In this document: in pieces, positions 35,678 through 45,263 of the stretch
Numbering within the stretch: position 1 is the first letter of the stretch
Layout: each line of letters begins with the position of its first letter
From: Triops longicaudatus
Taxonomy: Eukaryota; Arthropoda; Branchiopoda; Notostraca; Triopsidae
Length of the DNA: 64,000 nt
Direction of reading: 5' to 3'
Assembly: GCA_022885665.1 (NCBI GenBank)
Contig: JAGQDJ010000139.1
Location: forward strand, 82,888-146,887
Translations under genes and position numbers: made by a program
Notes under the pieces: model-generated
The model's database searches: none
Told to the model about the DNA's origin: nothing
The model's input: the letters and a program-made list of their open reading frames with translations, nothing else

Positions 35678-38600
35678 TTAAATCAGGAAGGGTAAACCAG
35701 AAGGGGTTCTTGCTACTGCCAAATTCCGACGAGATGCACTTGGCGATTTGCAGATAGGTGTTCGAGGAGAACGCATGTTGCTTCTGGGCGTGCCTGGTGT
35801 CCGTAGAAGAGCCAAACGAGGCGAGCGGCGTCGTGGGACCGTGGACGGTCCATCAAATCGTGAATGCGTCATCGTCGAGTTTACGTTCTTCATCAGAATT
35901 GAACTACGGCAGTGATCCTTTCTAGCTTTTTCTTCCAAGCCGTGCTGTTTAAATCCAAAATGGCCCCAAACCCCAAAATTTAGTCAATATAATGCACGCA
36001 CGAGGTGACACAATTTTCGGACAAATGGTAGACATGCGAACAAAGATCAGACCAGACTTTGTTTCCTCTGAACACCCAGAAGAAGAAGAACCCGAAGACA
36101 AGTTGGTCATGCTTCCAAATCTTCCAGCCGGGTACTCTCAAGTGGGTGACCAGCGTTGCGAAAACGGTGCTAAATTTAAGGTGAAGGTTAAATAACTACC
36201 AGGTACCACGGTTATACAAAAGCAAGCAAGCAAAAGGGAGCATGCAAAAGACAAAAATCGAGAATGTCGAAAAGTGTAACACCGATGTTGCCAGAAAATA
36301 AAGCAAGCAGTTTTGGCCACCCGAGACGAGCATTGTGAAGCCACGGATTAATTACGAAGAAACCTAGGACAGAAAGCATTACAATGGAAAATAAGACTAT
36401 ACCGTAAAATCCGAATACGTGGTTGCAACGCTGGCAGCTGTTACATCGGCCAACGGCGTTTCTGGCCGTTCATTTTCATTAGTTGTTCGCTCCTGAAGTA
36501 CGCGCCGAACAGGATGGCGTAGACCGGGTCCTTCACGTGCTGGAATCTATTAAAACAGATTTCAGCAGATTAATATCTGCAAGACATTAACAGGTTCATG
36601 CCAATTTAACGGAGGTAAAAAAAAAAATTTCGATTAAAAAAAAAAAAAGCCTCCCCGACGGGGAATCGAACCCCGGTCTCCCGCGTGACAGGCGGGGATA
36701 CTGACCACTATACTATCGAGGATTTGTTAAATGACATTTTAAATTACGATAGACTTGCAAGTGCTTTTATCAAGGTAGCGATCACCCTTTCAAAACATAA
36801 ACCTGTTTGCAGTATGATATGCTGCTTTACCGACTTGCCGGATTCATTCTACCCCAACACTACAAGTAACCGAAGCTAAAGTTAAACTGCGTGTTATCTA
36901 AACTCACACTGTTGGTGTAACCCAGTTCTTTTAACCTATTTACACCGAGGCTAAAATGCCAACTGTAAACCAACTTGCAATGGGCATAGCTGTGGATGCA
37001 TAAAACATAACACTGGTTCAACGTCAGTTTACTATTTAACAGCAATACGAATAACTAAAAAAAAAAACAAAAAAAAAAAAAACACGTAACATGTCGCAAG
37101 AAACATAGGTAACCGTAACACAAATTGTGTAAAAGACGAAAAAAGTTTCTCCCCGACGGGGAATCGAACCCCGGTCTCCCGCGTGACAGGCGGGGATACT
37201 GACCACTATACTATCGAGGACATGTGTGATCTATCCTAAGCAAAAGATAAATCCCTGACATCAAGGTCAACGTTCTTCGGTTCATTGACCTGTGTACTGT
37301 TTACCGCGTCTAAGGCATTGACAAAATAACAAAAACAGGAGACTAAAACACGAAATACGAAGTATAGGGTGCATTTTATTATGGACAGAGATGTTGAACA
37401 ACGCTCCTATTGAGCAGAATAGCTGTTTTGGCGTGGATGGCATCCATTTGGATAGGCATTTTTATCGTCGGCAAATCGTGTTGTGCTCGTCGCGTTGAAC
37501 GATTAAGTCGCTTAAGTAAGTTTTCCATAAAGCCCTTCTCCTGCCATTTGTTTACTAACTCAGTTATCGTTTTTTTGTACAAAAGTGTGTGCTATATTTA
37601 CGAAAGAGACGAAACTTAAAACAGAAATATGTTTACAATTTTCTGTAAAGTGTCCCTGCAATAAAGTTGTTGTTGCATCTTCTCAAGTTAATGAGGAAAA
37701 TTCTTAAACTTTTTCGTTCGTGTTCTTAAACTTTATTAATTCATTAATATTCTCTCAATGTATAAAAAAAAAGAAACATAGTATTTATAAACAGTGAGCT
37801 GCATGTAGGTTTCAGCGTCAACTCTTGGTTCAACGGCGATTCACATTCACCCATTTTGTTGTGGATGAATGATGTTATCCAACTGAATACGACAAAAACC
37901 CAATCCACAATAAAATGCACACAGTTACCATAAATTCACTTCTCTCTGGAGTAATTTTCACTAGGGCAGGGGTTTTCAAACTGTGAGCCGTGGCTCCCTG
38001 GAAAGCCGCGAGTTTGAAAACTTTGAAAACCACTGCACTACGAATTGAATTTGAAATTGAATTTAACACCGTTTCACATTACCTAATTTTACTTAACAAG
38101 AGGTATTATATATGTATATGGAGATAACTGTAATACCATTATCAACTTAATATACTTAACTTTATATTTTGCACAGACACCCGAGGTATTGCTCACTTAA
38201 GTTTGACACGCAATTTTCCTTTAGCAAAAGAAAAATTTAATAATTGAAAGAATAACCGAAAAGTCTCCCCGACGGGGAATCGAACCCCGGTCTCCCGCGT
38301 GACAGGCGGGGATACTGACCACTATACTATCGAGGACATACAAACCCATTAGAAATTACGACAGCTGTGCCGGAAATTAAATTCCTTCAATTTCATGTTG
38401 TGATTATAATAAGATGTATAAGCAGCAGATATATAATAAGATGTAATAAGCTTATTTATTAGCACGTAGATTAACAACACGAATTAAGTTTAGTGAAAGT
38501 TCATTTTGCGAACAGTACCGGTAACAAATTGAGCGAACAAGCTTTAACTTCAAACTTCTTATTTCCAAAAAATTCTCCCCGACGGGGAATCGAACCCCGG

Positions 38601-41600
38601 TCTCCCGCGTGACAGGCGGGGATACTGACCACTATACTATCGAGGACCTACAATTCTGGGGAGAAATTGCGAAAGCGACGCCGGAAATTGAAGTTTTCCT
38701 TCAATTTCATTCGGGATTACTATAGTATACGTAGTGAAGTCTTCAAAGTATTGTAACTTAAATTATAACCTTAAAAACTCAATAAGATTTAAACGAACGT
38801 AGATTGAGGTTCAATCTGATTGAACCAGCTCGCCCTGCAAAGACATCAACATGACGCGTGCAATTTCAGGGTACCAAATTTGGTGAGAAAACAACACGTA
38901 ACAAGAAATAACAGTGCATGTGCAGAAGTGGAAAAACGAAACAGGTATTTAATAGATATAATAAGCCTATTTATTAGCGCGTAAGCTGAAAGTGAAAGTT
39001 CAGTTTGCGAACATTGCCGGTAACAAATTGAGTAAACAAACTTTAACATCAACCTTATTATTTCCAAAAAATTCTCCCCGACGGGGAATCGAACCCCGGT
39101 CTCCCGCGTGACAGGCGGGGATACTGACCACTATACTATCGAGGACATGTTTGGATTGCGCCTAGTACTAAAGAAAAACTAGACCTGATCTTGCTGTATA
39201 TAAATTACTAAATTCTGAGGCAATGGGAAGTGAACAAGTGTCTGCCTCTGAAGCAGACTAGTAGCATATCGTCCAACCTGAAATAGTACATATGAAACGA
39301 GAAAAAAAAAAATCGACATAAAGGTAGTCCCATTTAAGCTAAATTGCAGTTATTTCGGATAATATAACTTAAAGAACAAAGACATACGTTATAGGAACTC
39401 TGTTGCAAAGAAACACCATGCGATTCGTGAATTTATTTTATATATTACGAGTCTCGAAACGCAAAGTCACTTACTTGCTTAGGATGGACTTGCTTGGATG
39501 ATCCCGTTGCTGGTCCATCAAGCCGACGCATTTTAGGCGATGCTGTGTGAGTGGTTTGAGTATTTCCAAGTCGGCGTTTAATAGGAGTGGTTGGCTTAGC
39601 TCCACACTTCGCTTCATCTTCCAATTGCTTAGCACGCGCTTTTGCCTAAAAAAAGGAAATACGATAAATATGCAAAGGCAAATAACTACACACACTAATA
39701 AACAATTAATCATATCGTATATAAACAAAACACTACTGACAAATAATAATACTGACAAAATCACCAACAAAATGTTGATTAGGACAATAGAGTAAACGAC
39801 ACTATACCTTTTGCTGACGCTCATTTTCCTTCTCGTCGTCATACGCCCGCCATTGGTCTTTCATATAATGTATGTAATTTGTATCCTTCACAATCAACAT
39901 ACGGCCAAAATTTTGTTCATAAGATAACAGAAGCGTCTCCAATTCTTCTTCCACTTTAGGTAAATCCTTCACAATCCTCTTGCGCTCCTTCTCTTCTTGC
40001 AATAGTGAACAACCCCGGTTTCCAAATCGGTTGGGATCTTTGGCTCGTCTTTCCAAGTCCATCATACGGTCAAATAAATCCTCACGGCGTTTTATCTATA
40101 CGCAGTAAGAAAGGAAACTGTATTACTTCAAGTTGGTGAGTTCTTGCTCCGTTTCGTTCCTACCTTCAAGAAAATTTGCTTATGAGCCGTGTAAAGGCTC
40201 TGATATTTGGCAACTTCTAGCTCATGTAGCTCAAGCAATTCTTCGCTCCAGTCTTGAGAAGTCATTTGTGTAAAACACTCACGAGTCATTGGACCAACCA
40301 TACATCTGTCCCAATAATCCGACAGCTCCTCACGAAGGCGCTCAATGAAGACTTGCAAATTTTGACGTTTGAGTTCTTTGCAGCGTTCCAATTCCTTCTC
40401 CCACTAAAAAAGGATATCACTAGTTTTAAATTCCTTTTCCGACAGGATTCGATTTTATTCTTTTTGTTTTGGTTTATAGAAAGGATACTCTAACCAGTCG
40501 TGAACAAAGTTTGCAGGGGTACATTTTCAATAGAAACTTTCAAAACCTACCGCATTCATATCCGAAGCTCTCAAGCCACTGTACTTCCGGGAAAAATCCT
40601 GCTGATCATTGACTGGAACATCCAAGCGATTCCATAGTAGATTAACATCATGAACAATTCGATCCTTGCGTTGCTTTTGCTTCTCCAAACGGTCTTCAAG
40701 TGATTTGCAGTAGTTCTACGAACAAGGAATGAAACAAAGACATTAAACAACAGAACATACAGAAGAAAATAAATAAGAATCAAAATACCGAAACTGTTAC
40801 AACTGTTACGAAAGATTCGGACGGCACGAAAAATTACGACACTAATGTACTCTGATCCTTCAGCTAAAAAAATCTCCACAGATGTTAATAAATACATCGT
40901 TCTGATACTACCGTGAACCTAATTTACTCAACTAGTTCAAATTATCATTTAACAAGAAAAGGTTCGAGAAATTCTCATGCAGCAGTTGAATGTCATTTAA
41001 AGCGTACCAAAAAATGCCGCATAAAAATGAAAAATAAATGATGAAACAATGCTTAATTACTTTCACGGCAGCAAGGTTTTCCTCAGAAAGGGTAAAAGTG
41101 TCCACGTCGTCACATACAGTTGATACTTCCAAAGTAGTATCGGGCTTGGCTTCCAGCTCCGTCAGAAGTTCGACAACTCGCTCGCGTAGTTTTACAAACA
41201 TGGCTTCTCGTTTTTTCTTTACATAAGAAAAAATGTAAATGAGAACTTTCCTGTTTTATAAACAGGCCCCAATTTCGACGAGTAATTTAGCGGATTTTTT
41301 TTTTGGCGTGAAATATAAGGAGTAGAAGGGGGTTAAATCAAATAAGGAAAAGTTACCAATTCGGCTTCAGCTTCCGAAATATGCTTCCTCAACTCTTCCA
41401 GCTCCGGTTCAGAGGGCAACTTGGTTGTGTCGATGACAAATGTGGCGACTGCCAAACGCTTACAAAGACGCGAATCCTGCGACACAGGTAAAAAAAAATA
41501 TTGTAGCTGCGAACCATGGTATAAAATTTCTTTACTTCGTCACAGAGACGACGCAGCACCGACATACGCTTTTCCTTGTCCTCCCTTAAGGATTGAACAA

Positions 41601-42255
41601 CCCTCTTCAACTCCAACTCGAGCTGGAACAAGCCGTCATCCTTAGGAGACAACTGCACATCAACGCCGAGTTCCTAATGGTAGAAAGGAGACATCTTTCA
41701 GGTTATTTCGTCCACTTTGTGTTTTTGAACTGTTTTTGTCATACTTTCATGAGCGCGTGGTACTCAGCACCATACTTCTCCACTGCCCTTAATTTCCTTT
41801 GCTCATACAGGTCTTCATCTTCGACAATGGATTCAATAGTTTTCTGTATATGAGAAATAAATAAGTACGAAACTCAAACATAAAGCATTTGAGGCTTGTT
41901 TTTAATGCACGACATTCACCTGTATGGTTTCGAGTATTGTCTTTTCTCTGAGTTTCAAGCCATCTGCAGGATGTCCAACTCGCTTCCAAGACTCATAAAG
42001 CTTGGTAAGATTGGTTGATAACACCACTTGTGCATCCAGTAATAGTGTTTGAATCCTGGAGCTCCTATAATAAAAGTTAAACAAAGAAATAACAAAGGTT
42101 ATTCGTGCCCCTGCTTTCGTGGGAAACGTTAACCAGTGTCAGTGAAGAAAGTCGGGGTAAGCGAGCCACCCTGAACAGCATGCCAAAGAAAATCACAAAT
42201 TTCAAAGTTCGAAAAAAGTTACTTACATGTCGAGCTGAGTTAACTTAGAAGACAT
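35678..42255 (-). CDS. PRC1: PRC1/Ase1/MAP65-family spindle midzone bundler (Drosophila Feo ortholog)
   Basis: Twelve exons on the minus strand: 42227-42255, 41920-42064, 41745-41843, 41536-41673, 41357-41476, 41061-41216, 40551-40715, 40164-40403, 39808-40095, 39475-39645, 36403-36546 and 35678-35944; 653 aa, phases consistent. PRC1 cross-links antiparallel microtubules at the anaphase central spindle and is needed for cytokinesis. Support: the helical N-terminal rod; LWNRLDVP in exon 7; YWDRCMVG and EELLELHELEVAKYQ in exon 8, the conserved MAP65 microtubule-binding core; and AKDPNRFGNRGCSLLQEEK in exon 9. The tail has ATTYSDF, close to the human ASTYSEF, in exon 11. The last exon holds a basic tail with seven S/T-P sites, fitting CDK control. 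Most introns are under 200 bp, but intron 10 is 2.9 kb and houses five tRNA genes. Confidence 0.95.
35992..36195 (+). CDS. candidate small nested ORF in PRC1 intron 11 (doubtful)
   Basis: An antisense open frame of 67 aa with balanced, protein-like composition (MVDMRTKIRPDF, then EEEEPEDK, ending KFKVKVK) inside the 458-bp intron between PRC1 exons 11 and 12. The acidic cluster followed by a basic tail and the ordinary codon use make it look better than chance. No family is recognised. It could be a processed fragment, a nested gene or chance. Confidence 0.2.
   Translation: MHARGDTIFGQMVDMRTKIRPDFVSSEHPEEEEPEDKLVMLPNLPAGYSQVGDQRCENGAKFKVKVK
36651..36722 (-). tRNA. tRNA-Asp(GUC), copy 1
   Basis: A 72-nt cloverleaf with a 7-bp acceptor stem, anticodon GTC in loop CTGTCAC, T-arm GGTTCGATTCC (internal B box) and discriminator G. 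A run of 13 A just to the left on the plus strand gives a pol III T-terminator on the transcribed strand. No CCA is encoded and there is no intron. Confidence 0.97.
37149..37220 (-). tRNA. tRNA-Asp(GUC), copy 2
   Basis: Identical over 72 nt to copy 1, and followed in the direction of transcription by a T6 terminator. Confidence 0.97.
37967..38035. mobile_element. hAT-like terminal-inverted-repeat remnant (69 bp)
   Basis: It begins CAGGGGTTTTCAAACTGTGA and ends GAAAACCACTG, the typical hAT (Charlie-like) terminus CAGNGGTTNTCAAAC with its inverted partner. Flanking 8-mers CACTAGGG (37959-37966) and CACTACGA (38036-38043) agree at six of eight positions, consistent with a decayed 8-bp hAT target-site duplication. 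It is a non-autonomous, MITE-sized fragment without coding capacity. Confidence 0.65.
38265..38336 (-). tRNA. tRNA-Asp(GUC), copy 3
   Basis: Identical to the other copies over 72 nt. A T4 run follows as pol III terminator. Its 5' flank (38337-38415) resembles that of copy 4, including a shared CCGGAAATT and TTCAATTTCAT. Confidence 0.97.
38446..38646 (-). repeat. tandem duplication unit A (tRNA-Asp copy 4 plus 3' flank)
   Basis: About 130 bp next to tRNA copy 4 can be aligned with 38961-39073 next to copy 5. Shared blocks include TTATTTATTAGC, GTGAAAGTTCA, GGTAACAAATTGAG and TTATTTCCAAAAAATT. Indels and substitutions separate the two, while the tRNAs themselves are identical. Confidence 0.75.
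38575..38646 (-). tRNA. tRNA-Asp(GUC), copy 4
   Basis: Identical to the other copies over 72 nt, with a T6 run 2-3 nt downstream on the transcribed strand. Confidence 0.97.
38961..39145 (-). repeat. tandem duplication unit B (tRNA-Asp copy 5 plus 3' flank)
   Basis: The partner of unit A at 38446-38646. The flank is diverged while the tRNA is unchanged, consistent with duplication followed by purifying selection or gene conversion on the tRNA. Confidence 0.75.
39074..39145 (-). tRNA. tRNA-Asp(GUC), copy 5
   Basis: Identical to the other copies over 72 nt, followed by the same T6 terminator context as copy 4. It is the member nearest to PRC1 exon 10. Confidence 0.97.
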
Positions 42256-42594
42256 CTTCAACTTGTTCCTTATTACAGCTGGTTGTTGTTCACTAGTAAA
42301 ATGTTAATTCGGGACTAAAAAGACACATTCGCATAAAACAATAGCTCACAAAGGAGAGACACGTCTTAACTTTTCTCTTTGCTATAGGAGTGCCAACAGT
42401 TTGAAATTGACCGTGTTGCTCGCTGTGGCCGTTAGCGGTTTCGCACAAGGTGGATTAGATTCAAACTCTTCCTTCTGATTGGGCGGAAACGAAGCCCCGC
42501 CCTTGATATTATTCACATAGCAACCCGTACTGCAACAATCGTAACAAATAAGGAATAAATTTTCGAAGTCGGTAGAACTTCAAAAGGCTAGGAA
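42256..42594. promoter_or_regulatory. bidirectional promoter region, PRC1 / DYNC2I2
   Basis: Only 339 bp separate the ATG of PRC1 (minus) and the ATG of DYNC2I2 (plus), so both promoters and 5' UTRs must lie here. The segment has no obvious TATA box in either direction and contains GC-richer patches (for example CCGTTAGCGGTTTCGC and GGGCGGAAACGAAGCCCCGCCC near 42430-42502), as expected for a housekeeping-type divergent promoter. Confidence 0.6.
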
Positions 42595-44775
42595 ATGTTT
42601 GTAGACTCCGTGACAAATGTTGTTTCTTTCATTCCTAATCGTTCTGAAGCAAAGTAATGTCTATCAAAAGCCTGTTTCTAAAAAAATTGAATTTGCGCGG
42701 GAATTTCAAACTTATTTCTTTTTTTTTTAATCAGGACCTTCAAAGTCTCTGAAACGCAGTGCGATTTATTAACCAAAGTGGAAAAGTTTACTGAGCCAGA
42801 GGTGAAAAAGAATGTCGAGGTAATGTCGTTTTAGCGTTTCTTCTTCCAAGCCTATTTTAGCACATTTATTTTGAGAAATACGTAAACCAGGCTACAAAAA
42901 AAAACTGGTACAGTAGATATGCCATATACTTTTGTTCTGTACTTGATTTTTGTTGACAGTGGGATGCAAATAATGCTGGGGCTATTTTTCTTTTGTTGTT
43001 CAGGTTCAAACTTCGGAAGTCGTTGATACAGCCAAATTATTAAGCTATAATGAAGCAAACATTTTCCGGATATTAGCGTTCTTGCAGAAAGTTTCACCTC
43101 TTGTAGAAGACGCATTGATCGAGAACCAAATTAGTCGAGCATTCGATGGCTATGATTTACTGGTCGAGGATGAAGATACGGAGTCGAAAGTTCTCCACAA
43201 GTTCAAAGCATCAAATTTTCCCAAAATGTCCGTAACCGCACTTGAGTGGAATGCCAGCGAAGCGGCGGTAGCGGCAGCCTACGGCCATTCGTCTCACAGT
43301 CAATGGTGCACTCACGAAGCTGGGATTTGCGTTTGGTACCCTAACAAGTAGCGAACATGTTTCCTTTGTCAGGCAGCATTTCCGATTTATTTTTATTAGA
43401 TCTAGACTTGATGCCAACAAACCACACCATCTAATTTCAACCGACGGATGTGTAACGGCTATAGCGTTCCATCCGGTAGAGCCCTCCACGTTAATCGGTG
43501 CGACCTATTACGGTACATGGATTGATTTAATTTGTTTTAGAAAGAATAACTTTTAACAAAATTAGAAGCTATATACTCTCGCATTGATGGGGTACTTATT
43601 GATGTTGTATTTCTTCATTATTCATCGCAGGAGATGTTTACGTTTGGAATTTAAGCCAAGAAGATCTTTTGATCCACCACGCCCTCCCTTCGTTGCTAAC
43701 CCATAGTGAAGTAGTTAGCCAGATCCGATTTTTGAAAATAAATGCCAAATCATATCAGCTCTTAACGGCAAGTCATGACGGCTATTTGGTACAATGGCAC
43801 AAAGAGCTGAAACCAGTGCAGCGTTATGTCATTCCCGCTTCGGAAGCCCCACCTTCCTTGAGTCAAGGATTAAAAAAGAACTTGGAAACACCCATGATGT
43901 TAACTGCATTCGATTTAGAACCCAACAGTCAAAGGTTTCTAGTAGGAACGGAAGAAGGCGCGTTGTTTCTTTGCACATTCCCTGTACAAGGTTCGTCAAA
44001 TTATTAAACTGAAAATCACATGATTCTATTTTTTCTGTTCAATTATGTATTCTCTTTTAAAAGCTTCCGGGAAAAGCGACATTAATCCTGTGACCCAACC
44101 ATTGGCATCGTTCCAAGGAACGGTTACATTTGTACAGTTTTGTCCTTTCCGCAGCCACTTGGCTTTGGCTGCCGGCAGTAATGGCGAGCTGCGGTTATAC
44201 GATACTTTACGAGTAAGACACGAGAGTCGTTCAAAGAAATATACGAATACGTTCAACGCTGTACACGTGTGAAATTTAATTTTCAATTTTAGGTGTCCTT
44301 GATCGTTACGTTACACGCAGGAGAGCCAGTACTTTGTGCAGCGTGGACACGCCCACTTTTGCTGGCAATGGGAAATCTTGCTGGCTTTACTTTTTTGAGT
44401 TTGCCGTCCGAACGTGTACCCGTAACAAAAGCTCAATTCAAAATGGAACTGGATGCTAAAAAGGGAGAGCAGGAAAGCAATACAACAGCAATCAAACTGT
44501 GTCCTAACAAGTAAGCCTATCTTTATCAACCTGTAATTGTTCGTAGTTTACTGTGGATGTGTATTTCGAATTCAGGTGTTAGTTAAACGGAGAATAACTT
44601 TTACCTACGTTTTGCAATAATAGAACGTAGGATTAATCTCTATCTTTACAGTCCGCGACTACTGGCAACCGGAAATAACGTGGGCGACATCTGTATTTGG
44701 CAGCTCCCTACCGCTTTAACCAGTTATGACGCACAAGAGATGAAAACGTTGGAGAATATGACTGCTGTAAATTAA
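42595..44775 (+). CDS. DYNC2I2: cytoplasmic dynein 2 intermediate chain 2 (WDR34)
   Basis: Eight exons: 42595-42653, 42735-42819, 43004-43347, 43400-43512, 43631-43990, 44064-44212, 44293-44510 and 44652-44775; 483 aa, phases consistent. The protein is an intermediate chain of dynein-2, the retrograde intraflagellar-transport motor. An N-terminal tail of about 90 aa is followed by a WD40 beta-propeller. Visible blades include VTALEWNASEAAVAAAYGHS, GVYVW-like ICVWYP, CVTAIAFHPVEPSTLIGATY, DVYVWNL, LLTASHDGYLVQWH and LLATGNNVGDICIWQL, the last matching the closing blade of human WDR34. An AATAAA lies 9 nt after the stop (44784-44789). Confidence 0.92.
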
Positions 44776-44783
44776 TAAGAGAA

Positions 44784-44789
44784 AATAAA
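44784..44789 (+). promoter_or_regulatory. poly(A) signal AATAAA of DYNC2I2
   Basis: A canonical hexamer immediately after the stop codon, implying a very short 3' UTR. Confidence 0.65.
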
Positions 44790-45125
44790 AATGTGATATT
44801 CCTCAATAACCGCGTTTACAGCACACACACCACAAACTACACAGATCTTATCTTAGAGCATATTTCACAGGATTTTTTTAAGTGCGATTATTTTGGTAAC
44901 ACCCTCTCAACACCCTGCAACATACGTGATTGCTAGTGAAGAGAAAAGCTGCTCCTGAGGCAGATAGCAGCATACTATCCGACTGGGATGGCGTCCGCTG
45001 AAAGATTTTTAAAATAAAATTATAGTATAACTTCCGTTAACCACTTTCATTTAGGCCATTGGCGAACGCAAGAAATTTTTAGCTTTACTCAATTCAGGGA
45101 ACTTGATTTCTACTAAAATGTGCTC

Positions 45126-45131
45126 TTTATT
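45126..45131 (-). promoter_or_regulatory. poly(A) signal AATAAA of NCAPG
   Basis: TTTATT on the plus strand reads AATAAA for the minus-strand condensin gene, 133 nt past its stop codon. The two convergent genes then end about 300 bp apart. Confidence 0.55.
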
Positions 45132-45263
45132 TCGCCTGAATTGGCAAGCCACAATAATATAAAAAGGAAAATACCTGGAAAATTTAGATTTTAACCAACT
45201 ATGAACCCCAGTAAGTCAATTGTTGAACAGCTTGAAAATCAAAACACATAAAAGCACAGCGAA

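Larger units (their letters stand above)
36547..39474 (-). other. PRC1 intron 10, host of a tRNA-Asp array
   Basis: This 2.9-kb intron holds five identical tRNA-Asp genes in the same orientation as PRC1, plus duplicated flanking DNA and a small hAT-like remnant. Exons on both sides join in phase 0. Apart from these elements it is AT-rich with A/T homopolymers. Confidence 0.85.

Noticed and set aside
36651..39145. Evenly repeated 72-nt units read as a CRISPR array
   Set aside because: The repeats are complete tRNA-Asp cloverleafs with pol III terminators and spacings of 240 to 1045 bp; this is a eukaryotic genome.
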